Assembly (NCBI RefSeq): GCF_000731315.1
Contig: NZ_HG938353.1
Span: 1 to 64,000, forward strand
Source of the DNA: Neorhizobium galegae bv. orientalis str. HAMBI 540
GTDB taxonomy: Bacteria; Pseudomonadota; Alphaproteobacteria; Rhizobiales; Rhizobiaceae
Reading direction: 5' to 3'
DNA: 64,000 nucleotides
Numbering within the stretch: the stretch's first letter is position 1; every line of letters begins with the position of its first letter. Of the stretch, positions 27,832-37,595 are shown piece by piece. The notes beneath the pieces are model-generated. The model saw only the letters and a list, made by a program, of their open reading frames with translations, made no database searches and was not told the DNA's origin. The position numbers and the translations under genes were made by a program.

Positions 27832-30669
27832 ATGGCCAGACACGACATCGATTTTTCTGAACTTCTCGACGTGGCCCGTCTTCGGGCCGATTGCAGGGCG
27901 ATCGTCAAGGACAAGGATCGCCCCCAGCTGGAATTGCGGGCGGCGCTTCTGCCGTTGCTGCGCCGGGCAAGCGTCGAGGGCCGCGAAAAGGCCCGGCAGC
28001 TTCTCTCCAAGGACGGCAGCGGGTTGAATTGCGCCCGCCGCATCTCCTGGCTCCAGGACCAGTTGATCCGCGTTCTTTACGAGACGATCGCCGAAGGCCT
28101 CTATACCGAGGGCACCGATATCGCCGTGGCGGCCGTCGGTGGTTATGGCCGCGACACGCTGGCGCCGGGTTCGGACATCGACCTCCTGTTCCTGCTGCCT
28201 CCGCGAAATACCGAGACCATGCGCAAGGCAGTCGAGTTCCTGCTCTATGTGCTGTGGGATATGGGCTTCAAGGTTGGCCATGCGACCCGCACCGTTGAAG
28301 AATGCATCCGTCTCTCCAAGACGGATATGACGATCCGCACCGCTATCCTCGAAAGCCGCTACATCTGCGGCCGCGAGGCGCTGGTGAACGATCTCGAGAG
28401 CCGTTTCGACAAGGAAATCGTCGCCGATACCGGTCCGGAATTCATTGCCGCCAAGCTTGCCGAACGCGACAATCGTCACGAGAAGGCCGGCGATACGCGG
28501 TATCTGGTCGAGCCGAACGTCAAGGAAGGCAAGGGCGGCCTGCGTGACCTCCACACCCTCTTCTGGATCGCCAAATATTACTACCGTGTCCGCGAGACGA
28601 CCGAACTGGTGAAGCTCGGGGTTCTCTCGCGCGAAGAAGCCCGCTCGTTCGAAAAGGCGGACGACTTCCTCTGGGCGGTGCGGTGCCAGATGCATTTCCT
28701 GACCGGCAAGGCCGAGGAACGTCTTTCGTTCGACATCCAGCGCGAGATTGCCGAGAGCCTTGGCTATCACTCGCGCCCCGGCCTCTCCGCCGTCGAGCGC
28801 TTCATGAAGCATTATTTCCTCGTGTCGAAGAATGTCGGCGATCTGACCCGCATTCTCTGTGCAGCACTCGAAGAGCAGCAGGCGAAGGCGGCACCCGGCC
28901 TCACCAACCGCGTCATCTCGCGTTTCACCAAGCGTCTCCACAAGATCCCCGGCACCGTGGAATTCGTCGTGGACCGCGGCCGCATCACGCTTGCCGATCC
29001 GAACGTCTTCAAGCGCGATCCGGTCAATATCATCCGCTTTTTCCATGTGGCCGATATCAACGGGCTGGAACTCCATCCCGATGCCCTGAAGCGCATGACC
29101 CGCTCGCTCTCGCTGATCGACAACGACGTGCGCGAGAACGAGGAGGCCAACCGGCTTTTCCTCTCGATGCTGACCTCGCGGCGTGATCCCGCGCTGATGC
29201 TGCGCCGGATGAACGAGGCGGGCGTGCTCGGCCGCTTCATTCCGGAATTCGGCAAGGTGGTCGCGATGATGCAGTTCAACATGTATCATCATTATACCGT
29301 CGACGAGCACCTGATCCGCTCCGTCGAAGCGCTCTCGGAAGTCGACAGGGGCAAGGCCGCCGATATCCACCCGCTCGCCAATAAGGTGATGCCGAGCGTC
29401 GAAGAGCGCGAGGCGCTTTACGTCGCCGTGCTGTTGCACGACGTAGCCAAGGGCCGCCAGGAGGATCACTCGATCGCCGGCGCCCGCATCGCCCGCAAGC
29501 TTTGCCCGCGTCTCGGCCTCAATGCCAAGCAGACCGAACTCGTCGTCTGGCTGATCGAAGTGCATCTCCTGATGTCGATGACAGCCCAGACCCGCGACCT
29601 GCACGACCGCAAGACGATCACCGACTTCGCCGAAAAGGTACAGTCGATGGACCGGCTGAAGCTGCTCCTGATCCTGACCATCTGCGATATCCGCGCCGTC
29701 GGCCCGGGTGTCTGGAACGGCTGGAAGGGCCAGCTGCTGCGCACGCTCTATTACGAGACCGAACTGCTGCTCTCGGGCGGTTTCTCCGAGGTATCGCGCA
29801 AGGAGCGTGCCAAGGTTGCCGAAGAGGAACTCTTCAAGGCACTGGCCGACTGGAGCGCCAAGGACCGCCGCACCTATTCGAAACTGCACTACCAGCCCTA
29901 CCTCCTGTCGGTCTCGCTGGACGACCAGGTCCGTCACACGAAGTTCCTCCGCGACACCGACAAGGCAGGCCAGGCGCTCGCCACCATGGTGCGGACGGAC
30001 AGTTTCCACGCCATCACCGAGATCACCGTCCTGGCGCCAGACCATCCGCGCCTGCTGTCGATCATCGCCGGCGCCTGCGCCGCGGCGGGCGCCAACATCG
30101 CCGATGCGCAGATTTTCACGACCTCCGACGGCCGGGCGCTCGACACCATTCTGATCAACCGCGAATTCCCGGTGGACGAAGACGAATTGCGCCGCGCCGG
30201 CACGATCAGCCGGATGATCGAGGACGTGCTGTCGGGCAAGAAGCGCCTGCCGGAAGTCATCGCGACGCGCGCCAAGTCTCGCAAGCGCAACAAGACCTTC
30301 ACCATTCCGCCGTCGGTCATTCTCTCGAACGGCCTGTCGAACAAGTTCACGGTCATCGAGGTGGAATGCCTCGACCGTACCGGCCTGCTGGCAGATATCA
30401 CCGCCGTGCTCGCCGATCTCTCGCTCGACATCCATTCGGCACGCATCACCACCTTCGGCGAAAAGGTCATCGATACCTTCTATGTCACCGATCTCGTCGG
30501 CCAAAAGGTCGTGAACGAGAACCGCCAGGGTAATATCGCGGCGCGGCTGAAGGCTGTGATGTCCGAGCAGGAGGATGAACTGAGAAGCGGCATGCCGATG
30601 GGCATGATTGCGCCGGCCCCCAATCCGGATCAGGCGTCGCAGCCGCGCAAGTCCAAGGCAAACGTGTGA
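27832..30669 (+). CDS. glnD: Bifunctional uridylyltransferase/uridylyl-removing enzyme GlnD
   Basis: GlnD senses glutamine and adds or removes UMP on PII proteins (GlnB/GlnK), setting NtrBC and glutamine synthetase activity. The 945-residue protein has the nucleotidyltransferase motif [18 protein letters not shown] (about 102-119), a GlnD-type helical region, an HD hydrolase domain with LLHDVAKG near residue 534, and two C-terminal ACT domains (about 722-800 and 835-910) that bind glutamine. Length is typical for rhizobia. ATG follows AGGAT. murJ starts 24 bases after the stop. Confidence 0.96.
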   Translation: MARHDIDFSELLDVARLRADCRAIVKDKDRPQLELRAALLPLLRRASVEGREKARQLLSKDGSGLNCARRISWLQDQLIRVLYETIAEGLYTEGTDIAVAAVGGYGRDTLAPGSDIDLLFLLPPRNTETMRKAVEFLLYVLWDMGFKVGHATRTVEECIRLSKTDMTIRTAILESRYICGREALVNDLESRFDKEIVADTGPEFIAAKLAERDNRHEKAGDTRYLVEPNVKEGKGGLRDLHTLFWIAKYYYRVRETTELVKLGVLSREEARSFEKADDFLWAVRCQMHFLTGKAEERLSFDIQREIAESLGYHSRPGLSAVERFMKHYFLVSKNVGDLTRILCAALEEQQAKAAPGLTNRVISRFTKRLHKIPGTVEFVVDRGRITLADPNVFKRDPVNIIRFFHVADINGLELHPDALKRMTRSLSLIDNDVRENEEANRLFLSMLTSRRDPALMLRRMNEAGVLGRFIPEFGKVVAMMQFNMYHHYTVDEHLIRSVEALSEVDRGKAADIHPLANKVMPSVEEREALYVAVLLHDVAKGRQEDHSIAGARIARKLCPRLGLNAKQTELVVWLIEVHLLMSMTAQTRDLHDRKTITDFAEKVQSMDRLKLLLILTICDIRAVGPGVWNGWKGQLLRTLYYETELLLSGGFSEVSRKERAKVAEEELFKALADWSAKDRRTYSKLHYQPYLLSVSLDDQVRHTKFLRDTDKAGQALATMVRTDSFHAITEITVLAPDHPRLLSIIAGACAAAGANIADAQIFTTSDGRALDTILINREFPVDEDELRRAGTISRMIEDVLSGKKRLPEVIATRAKSRKRNKTFTIPPSVILSNGLSNKFTVIEVECLDRTGLLADITAVLADLSLDIHSARITTFGEKVIDTFYVTDLVGQKVVNENRQGNIAARLKAVMSEQEDELRSGMPMGMIAPAPNPDQASQPRKSKANV

Positions 30670-30693
30670 GTTCCCTGCGATGAGCCTCGCCCA

Positions 30694-32262
30694 ATGAGCC
30701 TTGTTCGAAAATTCGCGACAGTCGGCGGAGCGACCCTCGGCAGCCGGATTTTCGGTTTTGCTCGCGAGACCTTCATGGCGGCGGCACTCGGCACCGGCCC
30801 AATGGCCGACGTTTTCTACGCCGCCTTCCGTTTCCCGAACCTCTTCCGCCGGCTGTTTGCCGAGGGCGCCTTCAACGCCGCCTTCGTGCCGCTGTTTTCG
30901 AAAGAGATCGAGGCGAACGGCGTCGAGGGTGCCAAGCGTTTTTCGGAAGAAGTCTTCGGCGTTCTGTTCTCGGCTCTGATGATCATCACCATCGGCATGG
31001 AACTGATGATGCCATGGCTGGTGGAATGGATCATCGCGCCGGGCTTCGCCGACGATCCCGAAAAGACCGCCATCACCATCCGCTTAGCGGCGGTTATGTT
31101 CCCCTATCTGATGTGCATGTCGCTGACGGCGATGCTGAGCGGCATGCTGAACTCGCTGCATCATTTCTTTGCTGCCGCCATCGCCCCGGTTTTCCTGAAC
31201 GTGGTGATGATCGGTGCCTTGTTCTACGGCCTCTGGATCCATGCGGATCCGCTGACCATCGCCTGGTATCTCTCCTGGAGCGTGCTGGCGGCCGGCCTCC
31301 TGCAGCTTGCCGTCGTTTATGCCGGCGTGCGCCATGCGGGGATCAATATCGGCTTCCGCCGCCCGAAGATGACGCCGAACGTCAAACGCCTCCTCGTGCT
31401 GGCGGTGCCGGCGGCCGTGACCGGCGGCATCACCCAGATCAACCAGATCATCGGCCAGGCGATCGCGTCCGGCAAGGAAGGCGCGATCGCCGCCCTCCAA
31501 TATGCCGACCGCATCTACCAGCTTCCGCTCGGTGTGGTGGGCGTCGCTGTCGGCGTCGTGCTGCTGCCGGAACTTGCGCGTGCCTTGAAGGGCGGGCACC
31601 TCAAGGAGGCTGCCAATACCCAGAACCGCTCGATCGAATTCGTGCTGTTCCTGACCCTTCCGGCTGCGGCCGGGCTCTGGATCCTGTCGGACGCGATCAT
31701 TCGCGTGCTTTATGAGCGCGGCGCCTTCTCCGCCGAAAATACCTCGGTCGTCGCCTCCATCCTCGCAATCTACGGCATTGGCCTGCCGGGCTTCGTGCTG
31801 ATCAAGGCGCTGCAGCCCGGTTTTTATGCCCGCGAGGACACAAGGACGCCGATGCGGTTCACCATGCTCTCGGTCGTCATCAATTCGGGCCTGGCGATTT
31901 CGCTTTTCCCGCTGATCGCCGAGCGCGGCATTGCGACGGCCGAGGCTGCAGCCGGCTGGACGAACACCGTGCTGCTGTTTTCGACGCTCGTCTGGCGCGG
32001 TCATCTCACCTGGGAATGGGCGCTCGCCAAGCGCACGGCCCTGTTGCTCGTCTCGACAGGTATCATGTCCGCAGCGCTGATCTTTGCGCTTCGCTATGCC
32101 GGGGTGTGGCTGACCCCGAATGCGCTGCTGATCCATCAGGTCGCGGCACTTGCCTGCCTGCTTGTCCTGGCGATGGCCGTCTATTTCGCCTGCGCCTTCC
32201 TGATCGGTGGCGCCGATATCGGCATGATACGCCGGAACGTGCAACGGAAACCGAAGACCTAG
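30694..32262 (+). CDS. murJ: Lipid II flippase MurJ
   Basis: MurJ (MviN) flips lipid II across the inner membrane for peptidoglycan synthesis. The 522-residue protein has about 14 membrane helices, the N-terminal family stretch LGSRIFGFARETFMAAALG, and FRFPNLFRRLFAEGAFNAAF with the conserved arginines of the central cavity. It follows glnD closely, an arrangement shared by many rhizobia, and its end overlaps the convergent peptidase gene by 4 bases. Confidence 0.94.
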   Translation: MSLVRKFATVGGATLGSRIFGFARETFMAAALGTGPMADVFYAAFRFPNLFRRLFAEGAFNAAFVPLFSKEIEANGVEGAKRFSEEVFGVLFSALMIITIGMELMMPWLVEWIIAPGFADDPEKTAITIRLAAVMFPYLMCMSLTAMLSGMLNSLHHFFAAAIAPVFLNVVMIGALFYGLWIHADPLTIAWYLSWSVLAAGLLQLAVVYAGVRHAGINIGFRRPKMTPNVKRLLVLAVPAAVTGGITQINQIIGQAIASGKEGAIAALQYADRIYQLPLGVVGVAVGVVLLPELARALKGGHLKEAANTQNRSIEFVLFLTLPAAAGLWILSDAIIRVLYERGAFSAENTSVVASILAIYGIGLPGFVLIKALQPGFYAREDTRTPMRFTMLSVVINSGLAISLFPLIAERGIATAEAAAGWTNTVLLFSTLVWRGHLTWEWALAKRTALLLVSTGIMSAALIFALRYAGVWLTPNALLIHQVAALACLLVLAMAVYFACAFLIGGADIGMIRRNVQRKPKT

Positions 32263-32699
32263 CCTCGTTTCCGCCCTCCGCAATACGCCCATTGGCGTTT
32301 CGGTCCGACGTCCACATGCACGATGCCGTTGCAATAGCGGCCGATGCCGCCGATACCCGGTGCGCTGGCCGCGGCGGCGAGGATCGCTCGCTCAGACACA
32401 CCCGGCACCCGGATATCGGCCGCATAACAATGACTGTGCTGAGACCCGCCGGAATGCGGCCGATGGCCGGACGTGACCATAGGCTTATGGCCGGTCTCGC
32501 GCGCGATATGCGCAAGGATGGCCCCCAGTTTTTCCGGAAAACAACTCGTGCGAACGCTGATCCGCTGCACGGTGAAGAAAGCTGAATAATCGTGCTTGAA
32601 GGAAGTGCTTCTGCGTTTCTGGTTTTCGCCGGCTTCGGCGGCGACAGTGAGCCCTAGCGTCAAAAGGCAGGAAAGCGCGACGCGAAATATGATGCGCAT
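32259..32699 (-). CDS. M15-like (DUF882/YcbK family) exported peptidase
   Basis: A 146-residue exported protein. A signal peptide (MRIIFRVALSCLLTLGL, cleavage probably after AEA) precedes a compact peptidase M15 / DUF882 domain with zinc-ligand motif SQHSHCYAADI and a second histidine in GIVHVDVG. Family members are murein-type endopeptidases or carboxypeptidases. ATG at 32699 is taken because GGGGGA lies just upstream and the signal peptide begins there; an ATG at 32732 is in frame. It converges on murJ. Confidence 0.8.
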   Translation of the reverse strand: MRIIFRVALSCLLTLGLTVAAEAGENQKRRSTSFKHDYSAFFTVQRISVRTSCFPEKLGAILAHIARETGHKPMVTSGHRPHSGGSQHSHCYAADIRVPGVSERAILAAAASAPGIGGIGRYCNGIVHVDVGPKRQWAYCGGRKRG

Positions 32700-33071
32700 G
32701 GGTATCCCCCGTGAACAGACCGTGTCGTTCATGACCGGTTAACTGTGATACGCTTGGGTATTTCCTTTCCAAAATGGGCGCGAATAAGGAGGCTTTTGCT
32801 CAGAAATGGGATTCTGCCTGCCTAAAAGACTAGCATCCGTTAATCTATTCGGAGATGGGTGGAGAAAAATTTTCCCATTAGGCGTATTGACTTAGGAGTT
32901 GTACGCCTAATGAGGTAGGTGTTTCTCGGCCCTACCTCGAATGATATGTGGACTGCTCTTTTGTCGCTGTAGTGTTTCGCGAGGCCTCCTGAATGGAGCT
33001 CCTCGCACCGCCAAAGCCACCACGGCCGGCAACCCGCGGGTGGCTTAATCACTCGAATTCGGAGCTTCCGC
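32700..33071. other. Gene-free, hairpin-rich intergenic region
   Basis: No convincing gene lies in these 372 bases; a 77-codon open frame on the minus strand has no family resemblance I recognise. From 32876 to 33046 there are four hairpins in a row: 32876-32912 (11-bp arms CATTAGGCGTA/TACGCCTAATG), 32912-32938 (GAGGTAGG/CCTACCTC), 32979-33006 (GCGAGG/CCTCGC with inner CTCC/GGAG) and 33014-33046 (AAGCCACC/GGTGGCTT). The first part is more AT-rich than its surroundings. It could be an untranslated leader of the next gene or a separate small RNA. Confidence 0.55.
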
Positions 33072-33479
33072 ATGCCTGTCCAATCGCTGTTTCTCGTGGC
33101 CCTGATTGTCGACGATTACGATCGCGCGAAGGATTTCTATTGCGATGTGCTCGGCTTTGATTGCCTGGAAGACAGCGTGCAGCCGGAGGGCAAGCGTTGG
33201 GTCGTGGTGAAGCCGAAGGGCGGCGAAGGAGCTGCGCTGCTGTTGGCTGAGGCCGCCACCGACATGCAGAAAGCGGCAATTGGCAACCAGACCGGTGGCC
33301 GGGTCGGCTTCTTCCTGAAGACCGACGACTTCGCCCGCGATTATGCCGCCATGAAGGCCAAGGGCGTCCGGTTTCTCGAAGAGCCGAGGCACGAGGTTTA
33401 CGGCTCGGTGGCGGTATTTGCCGATCCCTACGGCAACACCTGGGATCTGATTGAACACGCGGTTTCCGCGGCCTCTTGA
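33072..33479 (+). CDS. VOC (glyoxalase-like) protein
   Basis: A 135-residue vicinal-oxygen-chelate protein: LFLVALIVDDYDRAKDFYCD at the N terminus, then GGRVGFFLKTDDFARDYAAM and the closing strand VAVFADPYGNTWDLIEH with the typical glutamate ligand. It belongs to the same broad fold as the VOC gene near 4.9 kb but is not a close copy. ATG has GGAG 9 bases upstream. A long structured stretch precedes it, and trpS follows behind what looks like its own promoter. Substrate unknown. Confidence 0.82.
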   Translation: MPVQSLFLVALIVDDYDRAKDFYCDVLGFDCLEDSVQPEGKRWVVVKPKGGEGAALLLAEAATDMQKAAIGNQTGGRVGFFLKTDDFARDYAAMKAKGVRFLEEPRHEVYGSVAVFADPYGNTWDLIEHAVSAAS

Positions 33480-33504
33480 TCCTCCGCGCTTCGCCGTGCA
33501 TAAG
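33476..33504 (+). promoter_or_regulatory. Candidate trpS promoter
   Basis: TTGATC (33476-33481) and CATAAG (33499-33504) are 17 bases apart, the -35 box overlapping the stop codon of the VOC gene. trpS starts about 57 bases further on. Moderate match. Confidence 0.42.
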
Positions 33505-33567
33505 CCCGCGCGTTAGCAACATGACCCTTTGGGTCTGGGGCCCTCCACCAGCCTAATTGAGGACGAT

Positions 33568-34632
33568 ATGAATACCTTCAAGCCGCTTGTCTTTTCCGGC
33601 GTCCAGCCGACCGGCAATCTCCATCTCGGCAACTATCTCGGCGCGATCCGCAAGTTCGTGGCGCTGCAGGAAAACAACGACTGCATCTATTGCGTCGTCG
33701 ATCTGCACGCGATCACCGCCCAGCTCGTCCATGACGACCTGCGGGGACAGATACGCTCGATCGCCGCTGCCTTCATCGCTTCGGGCATCGACCCGAAGAA
33801 ACATATCGTCTTCAACCAGTCGGCCGTGCCGCAACATGCGGAACTTGCCTGGGTCTTCAATTGCGTCGCCCGCATCGGCTGGATGAACCGCATGACCCAG
33901 TTCAAGGACAAGGCCGGCAAGGATCGCGAGAACGCCTCGCTCGGCCTGCTCGCCTATCCGAGCCTGATGGCGGCCGACATTCTCGTCTATCGCGCCACCC
34001 ACGTGCCGGTCGGCGACGACCAGAAGCAGCACCTTGAGCTTGCCCGCGATATCGCCCAGAAGTTCAATATCGACTTCCAGGAGAAGATCCGCGCCGCCGG
34101 CACCGGTGTCGACATGGTCGTCGGCGAGGAGCCGATCCACGGCTTCTTTCCGCTGGTCGAGCCGCTGATCGACGGGCCGGCGCCGCGCGTCATGTCGCTG
34201 CGTGACGGAACCAAGAAGATGTCGAAATCCGATCCTTCGGACCTGTCGCGCATCAACCTGATGGACGACCCCGAAGAGATCGCCAAGAAGATCCGCAAGG
34301 CCAAGACCGATCCGGAAGGCCTGCCGAGTGAACTCGAAGGCCTCAAGGGCCGCCCGGAAGCCGACAATCTCGTCGGCATCTATGCAGCCCTTGCCGACAG
34401 GACCAAGGCCGACGTTCTCGCGGAATACGGCGGCCAGCAGTTCTCGGTCTTCAAGCCGGCGCTTGCGGATCTCGCCGTGCACGTGCTTTCGCCGATCACG
34501 TCCGAAATGCGCCGCCTGATGGACGACACGACCCATATCGATGCCATCCTCAAGGATGGCGGCGAGCGCGCCCGCGCCCGCGCCGAAAAGGTCATGGGAG
34601 ATGTCTTCGACATCGTCGGCTTCCTGCGCTGA
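33568..34632 (+). CDS. trpS: Tryptophanyl-tRNA synthetase
   Basis: Charges tRNA-Trp. The 354-residue class I synthetase has the HIGH-type motif [14 protein letters not shown] at about residues 10-23 and the KMSKS loop [12 protein letters not shown] near 213-224. The start is ATG at 33568 ([11 protein letters not shown]) behind GAGGA; the longer in-frame reading upstream is not conserved. It ends at a strong terminator, so the stress protein downstream is separately expressed. Confidence 0.96.
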   Translation: MNTFKPLVFSGVQPTGNLHLGNYLGAIRKFVALQENNDCIYCVVDLHAITAQLVHDDLRGQIRSIAAAFIASGIDPKKHIVFNQSAVPQHAELAWVFNCVARIGWMNRMTQFKDKAGKDRENASLGLLAYPSLMAADILVYRATHVPVGDDQKQHLELARDIAQKFNIDFQEKIRAAGTGVDMVVGEEPIHGFFPLVEPLIDGPAPRVMSLRDGTKKMSKSDPSDLSRINLMDDPEEIAKKIRKAKTDPEGLPSELEGLKGRPEADNLVGIYAALADRTKADVLAEYGGQQFSVFKPALADLAVHVLSPITSEMRRLMDDTTHIDAILKDGGERARARAEKVMGDVFDIVGFLR

Positions 34633-34669
34633 GATTATCGGCGTCTTTCAAGTCACGCAAAGATTGCAT

Positions 34670-34707
34670 ACCCGCCACGGCATTCGTGGCGGGTTTTCAT
34701 TTTTTTC
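34670..34707 (+). terminator. Rho-independent terminator after trpS
   Basis: A perfect 10-bp stem, ACCCGCCACG with CGTGGCGGGT, closes the 5-base loop GCATT and is followed by TTTCATTTTTTT. Confidence 0.88.
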
Positions 34708-34767
34708 GGTTGGTATAAGTTCCGCATCACGACTGCTTCGGTCGACTACATGCGAAGGAGGGGAAGC

Positions 34768-35247
34768 ATGGTTTCGAAACGGCTTTCGCGGCTTGAAGGG
34801 CACCGGCGCAAGTTCATGGCCGTCATCGACGGCACGCCGGAATGTGAAAAGGCGGTTCATTACGCCGGACGCCGCGCCAAGAACTCCAACGGGGGTCTCG
34901 TTCTGCTTTTCGTCATTCCCGAGGGCGATTTCCAGCAATGGCTGGGCGTCGAGCAGATCATGCGCGCCGAGGCCCGCGAAGAAGCGGACGCGGTGATGGC
35001 AAAGGCCGCCCAGAAGGTGCGCGATACGATCGGTATCGATCCAGAAATCGTCATCCGCGAAGGCAACGCCAGCGAACAGATTATCCTGCTGGTCGAGGAA
35101 GACCGCGATATCGCGGTCCTTGTGCTGGCGGCCGGTTCCACCAAGGAAGGGCCTGGACCCCTGGTGTCCGCCGTTGCTGCCTTCCCGATCCCCGTCACCG
35201 TCCTGCCGGACACGCTCACGGCCGAGGAAATCGACGCGCTGGCCTGA
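34768..35247 (+). CDS. Universal stress protein family protein
   Basis: A 159-residue UspA-fold protein: KFMAVIDGTPECEKAVHYAG forms the first strand and helix, and the C-terminal part holds DIAVLVLAAGSTKEGPGPLV, resembling the nucleotide-binding GxxG region of ATP-binding Usp proteins. The ATG at 34768 follows GGAGGGG, which decides against an in-frame ATG 18 bases upstream. It stands alone behind the trpS terminator. The stress or signal it answers to is not evident. Confidence 0.83.
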   Translation: MVSKRLSRLEGHRRKFMAVIDGTPECEKAVHYAGRRAKNSNGGLVLLFVIPEGDFQQWLGVEQIMRAEAREEADAVMAKAAQKVRDTIGIDPEIVIREGNASEQIILLVEEDRDIAVLVLAAGSTKEGPGPLVSAVAAFPIPVTVLPDTLTAEEIDALA

Positions 35248-35362
35248 TTGCGGACTTGATCTTGCGCAGGCAAAGGAGCACTTGAACGAAAAGCTGATAC
35301 GGCTTATCTTCTTTGGAAGAGTTCTAAATTTGCGAGGGGCGTCGTGCCCCAGGAGAGACGAG

Positions 35363-35929
35363 ATGTTCATTCAGACGGAAGCCACCCCCAACCCGGCGAC
35401 CCTGAAGTTCCTGCCTGGCAAAGTCGTGATGGATAAAGGCACTGCCGATTTCCGCAATGCCGGCGAGGCGGAAGCATCTCCGCTGGCCGAGCGCCTGTTC
35501 GGCATCTCCGGCGTCACCGGCGTCTATTTCGGTTACGACTTCATCACCGTCACCAAGGAAAGCGCCGAATGGCAGCACCTGAAGCCGGCGATCCTCGGTT
35601 CCATCATGGAGCATTTCATGTCCGGCGCGCCGGTCATGGGTGGTACGTCCACGCTTGCGGAAGCATCCGACGTGGAAGGTGAGTTCTTCGACGAGGACGA
35701 CGAAACGATCGTCGCGACGATCAAGGAACTGCTCGAAACCCGCGTCCGCCCGGCCGTCGCCCAGGACGGCGGCGACATTACCTTCAAGGGTTTCCGCGAC
35801 GGCACGGTCTACCTCAACATGAAGGGCGCATGCTCGGGTTGCCCGTCTTCCACGGCGACGCTGAAGCATGGCGTACAGAACCTGCTCAAGCATTTCGTTC
35901 CGGAAGTGCAGGCCGTCGAAGCTCTCTGA
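35363..35929 (+). CDS. NifU-like (Nfu-type) iron-sulfur scaffold protein
   Basis: A 188-residue Nfu-type protein for assembling or delivering 4Fe-4S clusters. It has an N-terminal Nfu_N domain (MFIQTEATPNPATLKFLPGK) and a C-terminal NifU domain with the cluster-binding CSGC at residues 156-159 inside MKGACSGCPSSTATLKHGVQ. The start ATG at 35363 is behind AGGAGA; the open frame extends further upstream without conservation. tsaB begins 18 bases after the stop. Confidence 0.92.
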   Translation: MFIQTEATPNPATLKFLPGKVVMDKGTADFRNAGEAEASPLAERLFGISGVTGVYFGYDFITVTKESAEWQHLKPAILGSIMEHFMSGAPVMGGTSTLAEASDVEGEFFDEDDETIVATIKELLETRVRPAVAQDGGDITFKGFRDGTVYLNMKGACSGCPSSTATLKHGVQNLLKHFVPEVQAVEAL

Positions 35930-35947
35930 GCCCGCCGGCACCGTTGA

Positions 35948-36613
35948 ATGATTATTCTCGCCATCGATACCGCCGGGGTGGATTGCTCCGCAGCGCTCTA
36001 TGACAGCGCCGCGGGCAAAATGCTGTCTGAAGTCACCGAGACGATCGGCAAGGGCCATGCCGAAAGGCTGATGTCGGTCATCGACGAAGCGCTCGCCGCC
36101 GCCAGTCTTCCCCTCAAAGCCGTCGAGCGCGTCGCGGTCGTCATCGGCCCGGGCTCGTTCACCGGCATTCGCGTCGGCGTCGCCGCCGCCCGTGGTTTCG
36201 CGCTCGCGCTCGGCGTCGAGTCGGTCGGCGTGACCACGCTCGAGGCGTTGGCGCTCAAGTTTCTGGGTGAACATCCCGACCAGCCGGTCGTGGTTGCCAT
36301 GGATGCCAAACGCAACGAGATCTACACTCAGGCGTTTTCCGCCAAGGGTGAGGCGTTGAGCCAACCCGCAGCGCTTTCGCCGGAGGATGCTTCGGAACTT
36401 GCCCAGTCTCTTTCGGCAGCAATGACCGGCTCCTGGGTAGAGCATTCCCTTGGTAAGGGAGTGGCCGAATATGACGGGCGGGATCGCTTCGACATTGCCG
36501 TCGTCGCGCGCATCGCTGCCGAAAAACCTGCGGATGCGCAACGCCCTAAACCGTTGTATCTTCGGGGACCCGATGCGAAACCGCAGACCGGTTTCGCCCT
36601 TGCCCGTTCGTGA
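35948..36613 (+). CDS. tsaB: tRNA threonylcarbamoyladenosine biosynthesis protein TsaB
   Basis: TsaB partners TsaD and TsaE in placing threonylcarbamoyl on A37 of ANN-decoding tRNAs. The 221-residue ASKHA-fold protein starts MIILAIDTAGVDCSAALYD and shows KGHAERLMSVIDEAL and VIGPGSFTGIRVGVAAARGF, both typical of TsaB. Its stop overlaps the GTG start of rimI (GTGA), giving coupled translation. tsaB-rimI-fur-type regulator-olsA-miaB is one continuous rightward run. Confidence 0.93.
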   Translation: MIILAIDTAGVDCSAALYDSAAGKMLSEVTETIGKGHAERLMSVIDEALAAASLPLKAVERVAVVIGPGSFTGIRVGVAAARGFALALGVESVGVTTLEALALKFLGEHPDQPVVVAMDAKRNEIYTQAFSAKGEALSQPAALSPEDASELAQSLSAAMTGSWVEHSLGKGVAEYDGRDRFDIAVVARIAAEKPADAQRPKPLYLRGPDAKPQTGFALARS

Positions 36614-37125
36614 ATGTACAGACTGCGCCGATGCTCGACGATTATCTGACCTGGAAGCCGTATTTCGAAGTCGTGCCGATGGAGGCCGGCGATTGCCTGG
36701 AGATCTCCGAGCTGCATGGCCAGCGGTTTCCGCGCCAATGGAGCGATGGCGAATTCCAGAACCTCCTCCTGCAGCACAATGTCTTCGGTTTTATCGCCCG
36801 CCAGACCAATGCGTTCTTCTCGAAGCCGCTCGGCGGTTTCGTTCTTTCGCGTGAGGCGGCCGGCGAGGCAGAGATTTTGACGGTCGCCGTCAACGAGAAA
36901 TTCGGCCGAGTGGGGCTCGGCTGGCGTCTGATGCAGGCGGCCTTGCGCGAGGCGGCGTCGCGCGGCGGGGAGAGCATGTTCCTGGAAGTGGAGGCAGCCA
37001 ACCGCCCTGCCGTCGAGCTTTACCGCAAGCTCGGTTTCCGCAAAGTGGGCGAACGCCCCGCCTATTATGCCGGGCCGGATGGGACGCGCTCCACGGCGCT
37101 TGTCATGAGCCGCGTTCTTCGTTAG
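36610..37125 (+). CDS. rimI: Ribosomal protein alanine N-acetyltransferase RimI
   Basis: A GNAT acetyltransferase of the RimI type, modifying the N-terminal alanine of ribosomal protein S18 in E. coli. The acetyl-CoA binding motif is VNEKFGRVGLGWRLMQAAL (about residues 95-113) and the closing motif NRPAVELYRKLGFRKVGER follows. The GTG at 36610 overlaps the tsaB stop; ATG at 36631 is an alternative. Pairing with tsaB is very widespread. Confidence 0.9.
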   Translation: MNVQTAPMLDDYLTWKPYFEVVPMEAGDCLEISELHGQRFPRQWSDGEFQNLLLQHNVFGFIARQTNAFFSKPLGGFVLSREAAGEAEILTVAVNEKFGRVGLGWRLMQAALREAASRGGESMFLEVEAANRPAVELYRKLGFRKVGERPAYYAGPDGTRSTALVMSRVLR

Positions 37126-37166
37126 TCCGTTAGTTTCTACGGGAACGTTTCGAAAGCCAAAACGAC

Positions 37167-37595
37167 ATGACAGACCTTTCCAAAACCCTGGAGGAGCTGT
37201 GTGCCGAAAAGGGCATGCGAATGACGGATCAACGCCGCGTGATCGCGCGTATCCTGCAGGAATCCGTTGACCATCCAGATGTCGAGGAACTCTATCGCCG
37301 GTCCTCGAAAGTCGACCCCCGTATCTCGATCTCGACGGTCTACCGCACGGTAAAATTGTTCGAGGACGAGGGGATCATCGAACGTCACGATTTCCGCGAC
37401 GGCCGCTCGCGTTACGAGACCGTGCCTGAAGAACATCATGACCATATGATCGATCTCAAGACCGGTACCGTCATCGAGTTCCGCTCGGCGGAAATCGAGG
37501 CGCTACAGGAACGCATCGCCCGGGAGCACGGCTTCCGTCTCGTCGGCCACCGGCTGGAGCTCTACGGCATCCCGCTGGACAAGGACGATAAGTGA
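37167..37595 (+). CDS. mur: Fur-family regulator, Mur type (manganese-responsive)
   Basis: A 142-residue Fur-family repressor with the winged-helix region (KGMRMTDQRRVIARILQES; ISISTVYRTVKLFEDEGIIE) and the metal-binding loop PEEHHDHMIDLKTGTVIEF. It lacks the C-terminal CxxC zinc motifs of E. coli Fur. In rhizobia the protein at this locus, once called Fur, mainly represses sitABCD with manganese (Mur). No Mur target gene is in the window. Its stop overlaps the GTG start of olsA. Confidence 0.87.
   Translation: MTDLSKTLEELCAEKGMRMTDQRRVIARILQESVDHPDVEELYRRSSKVDPRISISTVYRTVKLFEDEGIIERHDFRDGRSRYETVPEEHHDHMIDLKTGTVIEFRSAEIEALQERIAREHGFRLVGHRLELYGIPLDKDDK

Noticed and set aside
27793..30504. A 903-codon open frame antisense to glnD
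   Set aside because: It mirrors glnD exactly, has no recognisable domain, and its composition is what antisense frames of GC-rich genes give. glnD shows all its expected domains on the other strand.
32840..33073. A 77-codon open frame on the minus strand in the murJ-trpS gap
   Set aside because: Translation matches no family I know, it has no convincing ribosome-binding site, and the hairpins in the same place explain the sequence better.
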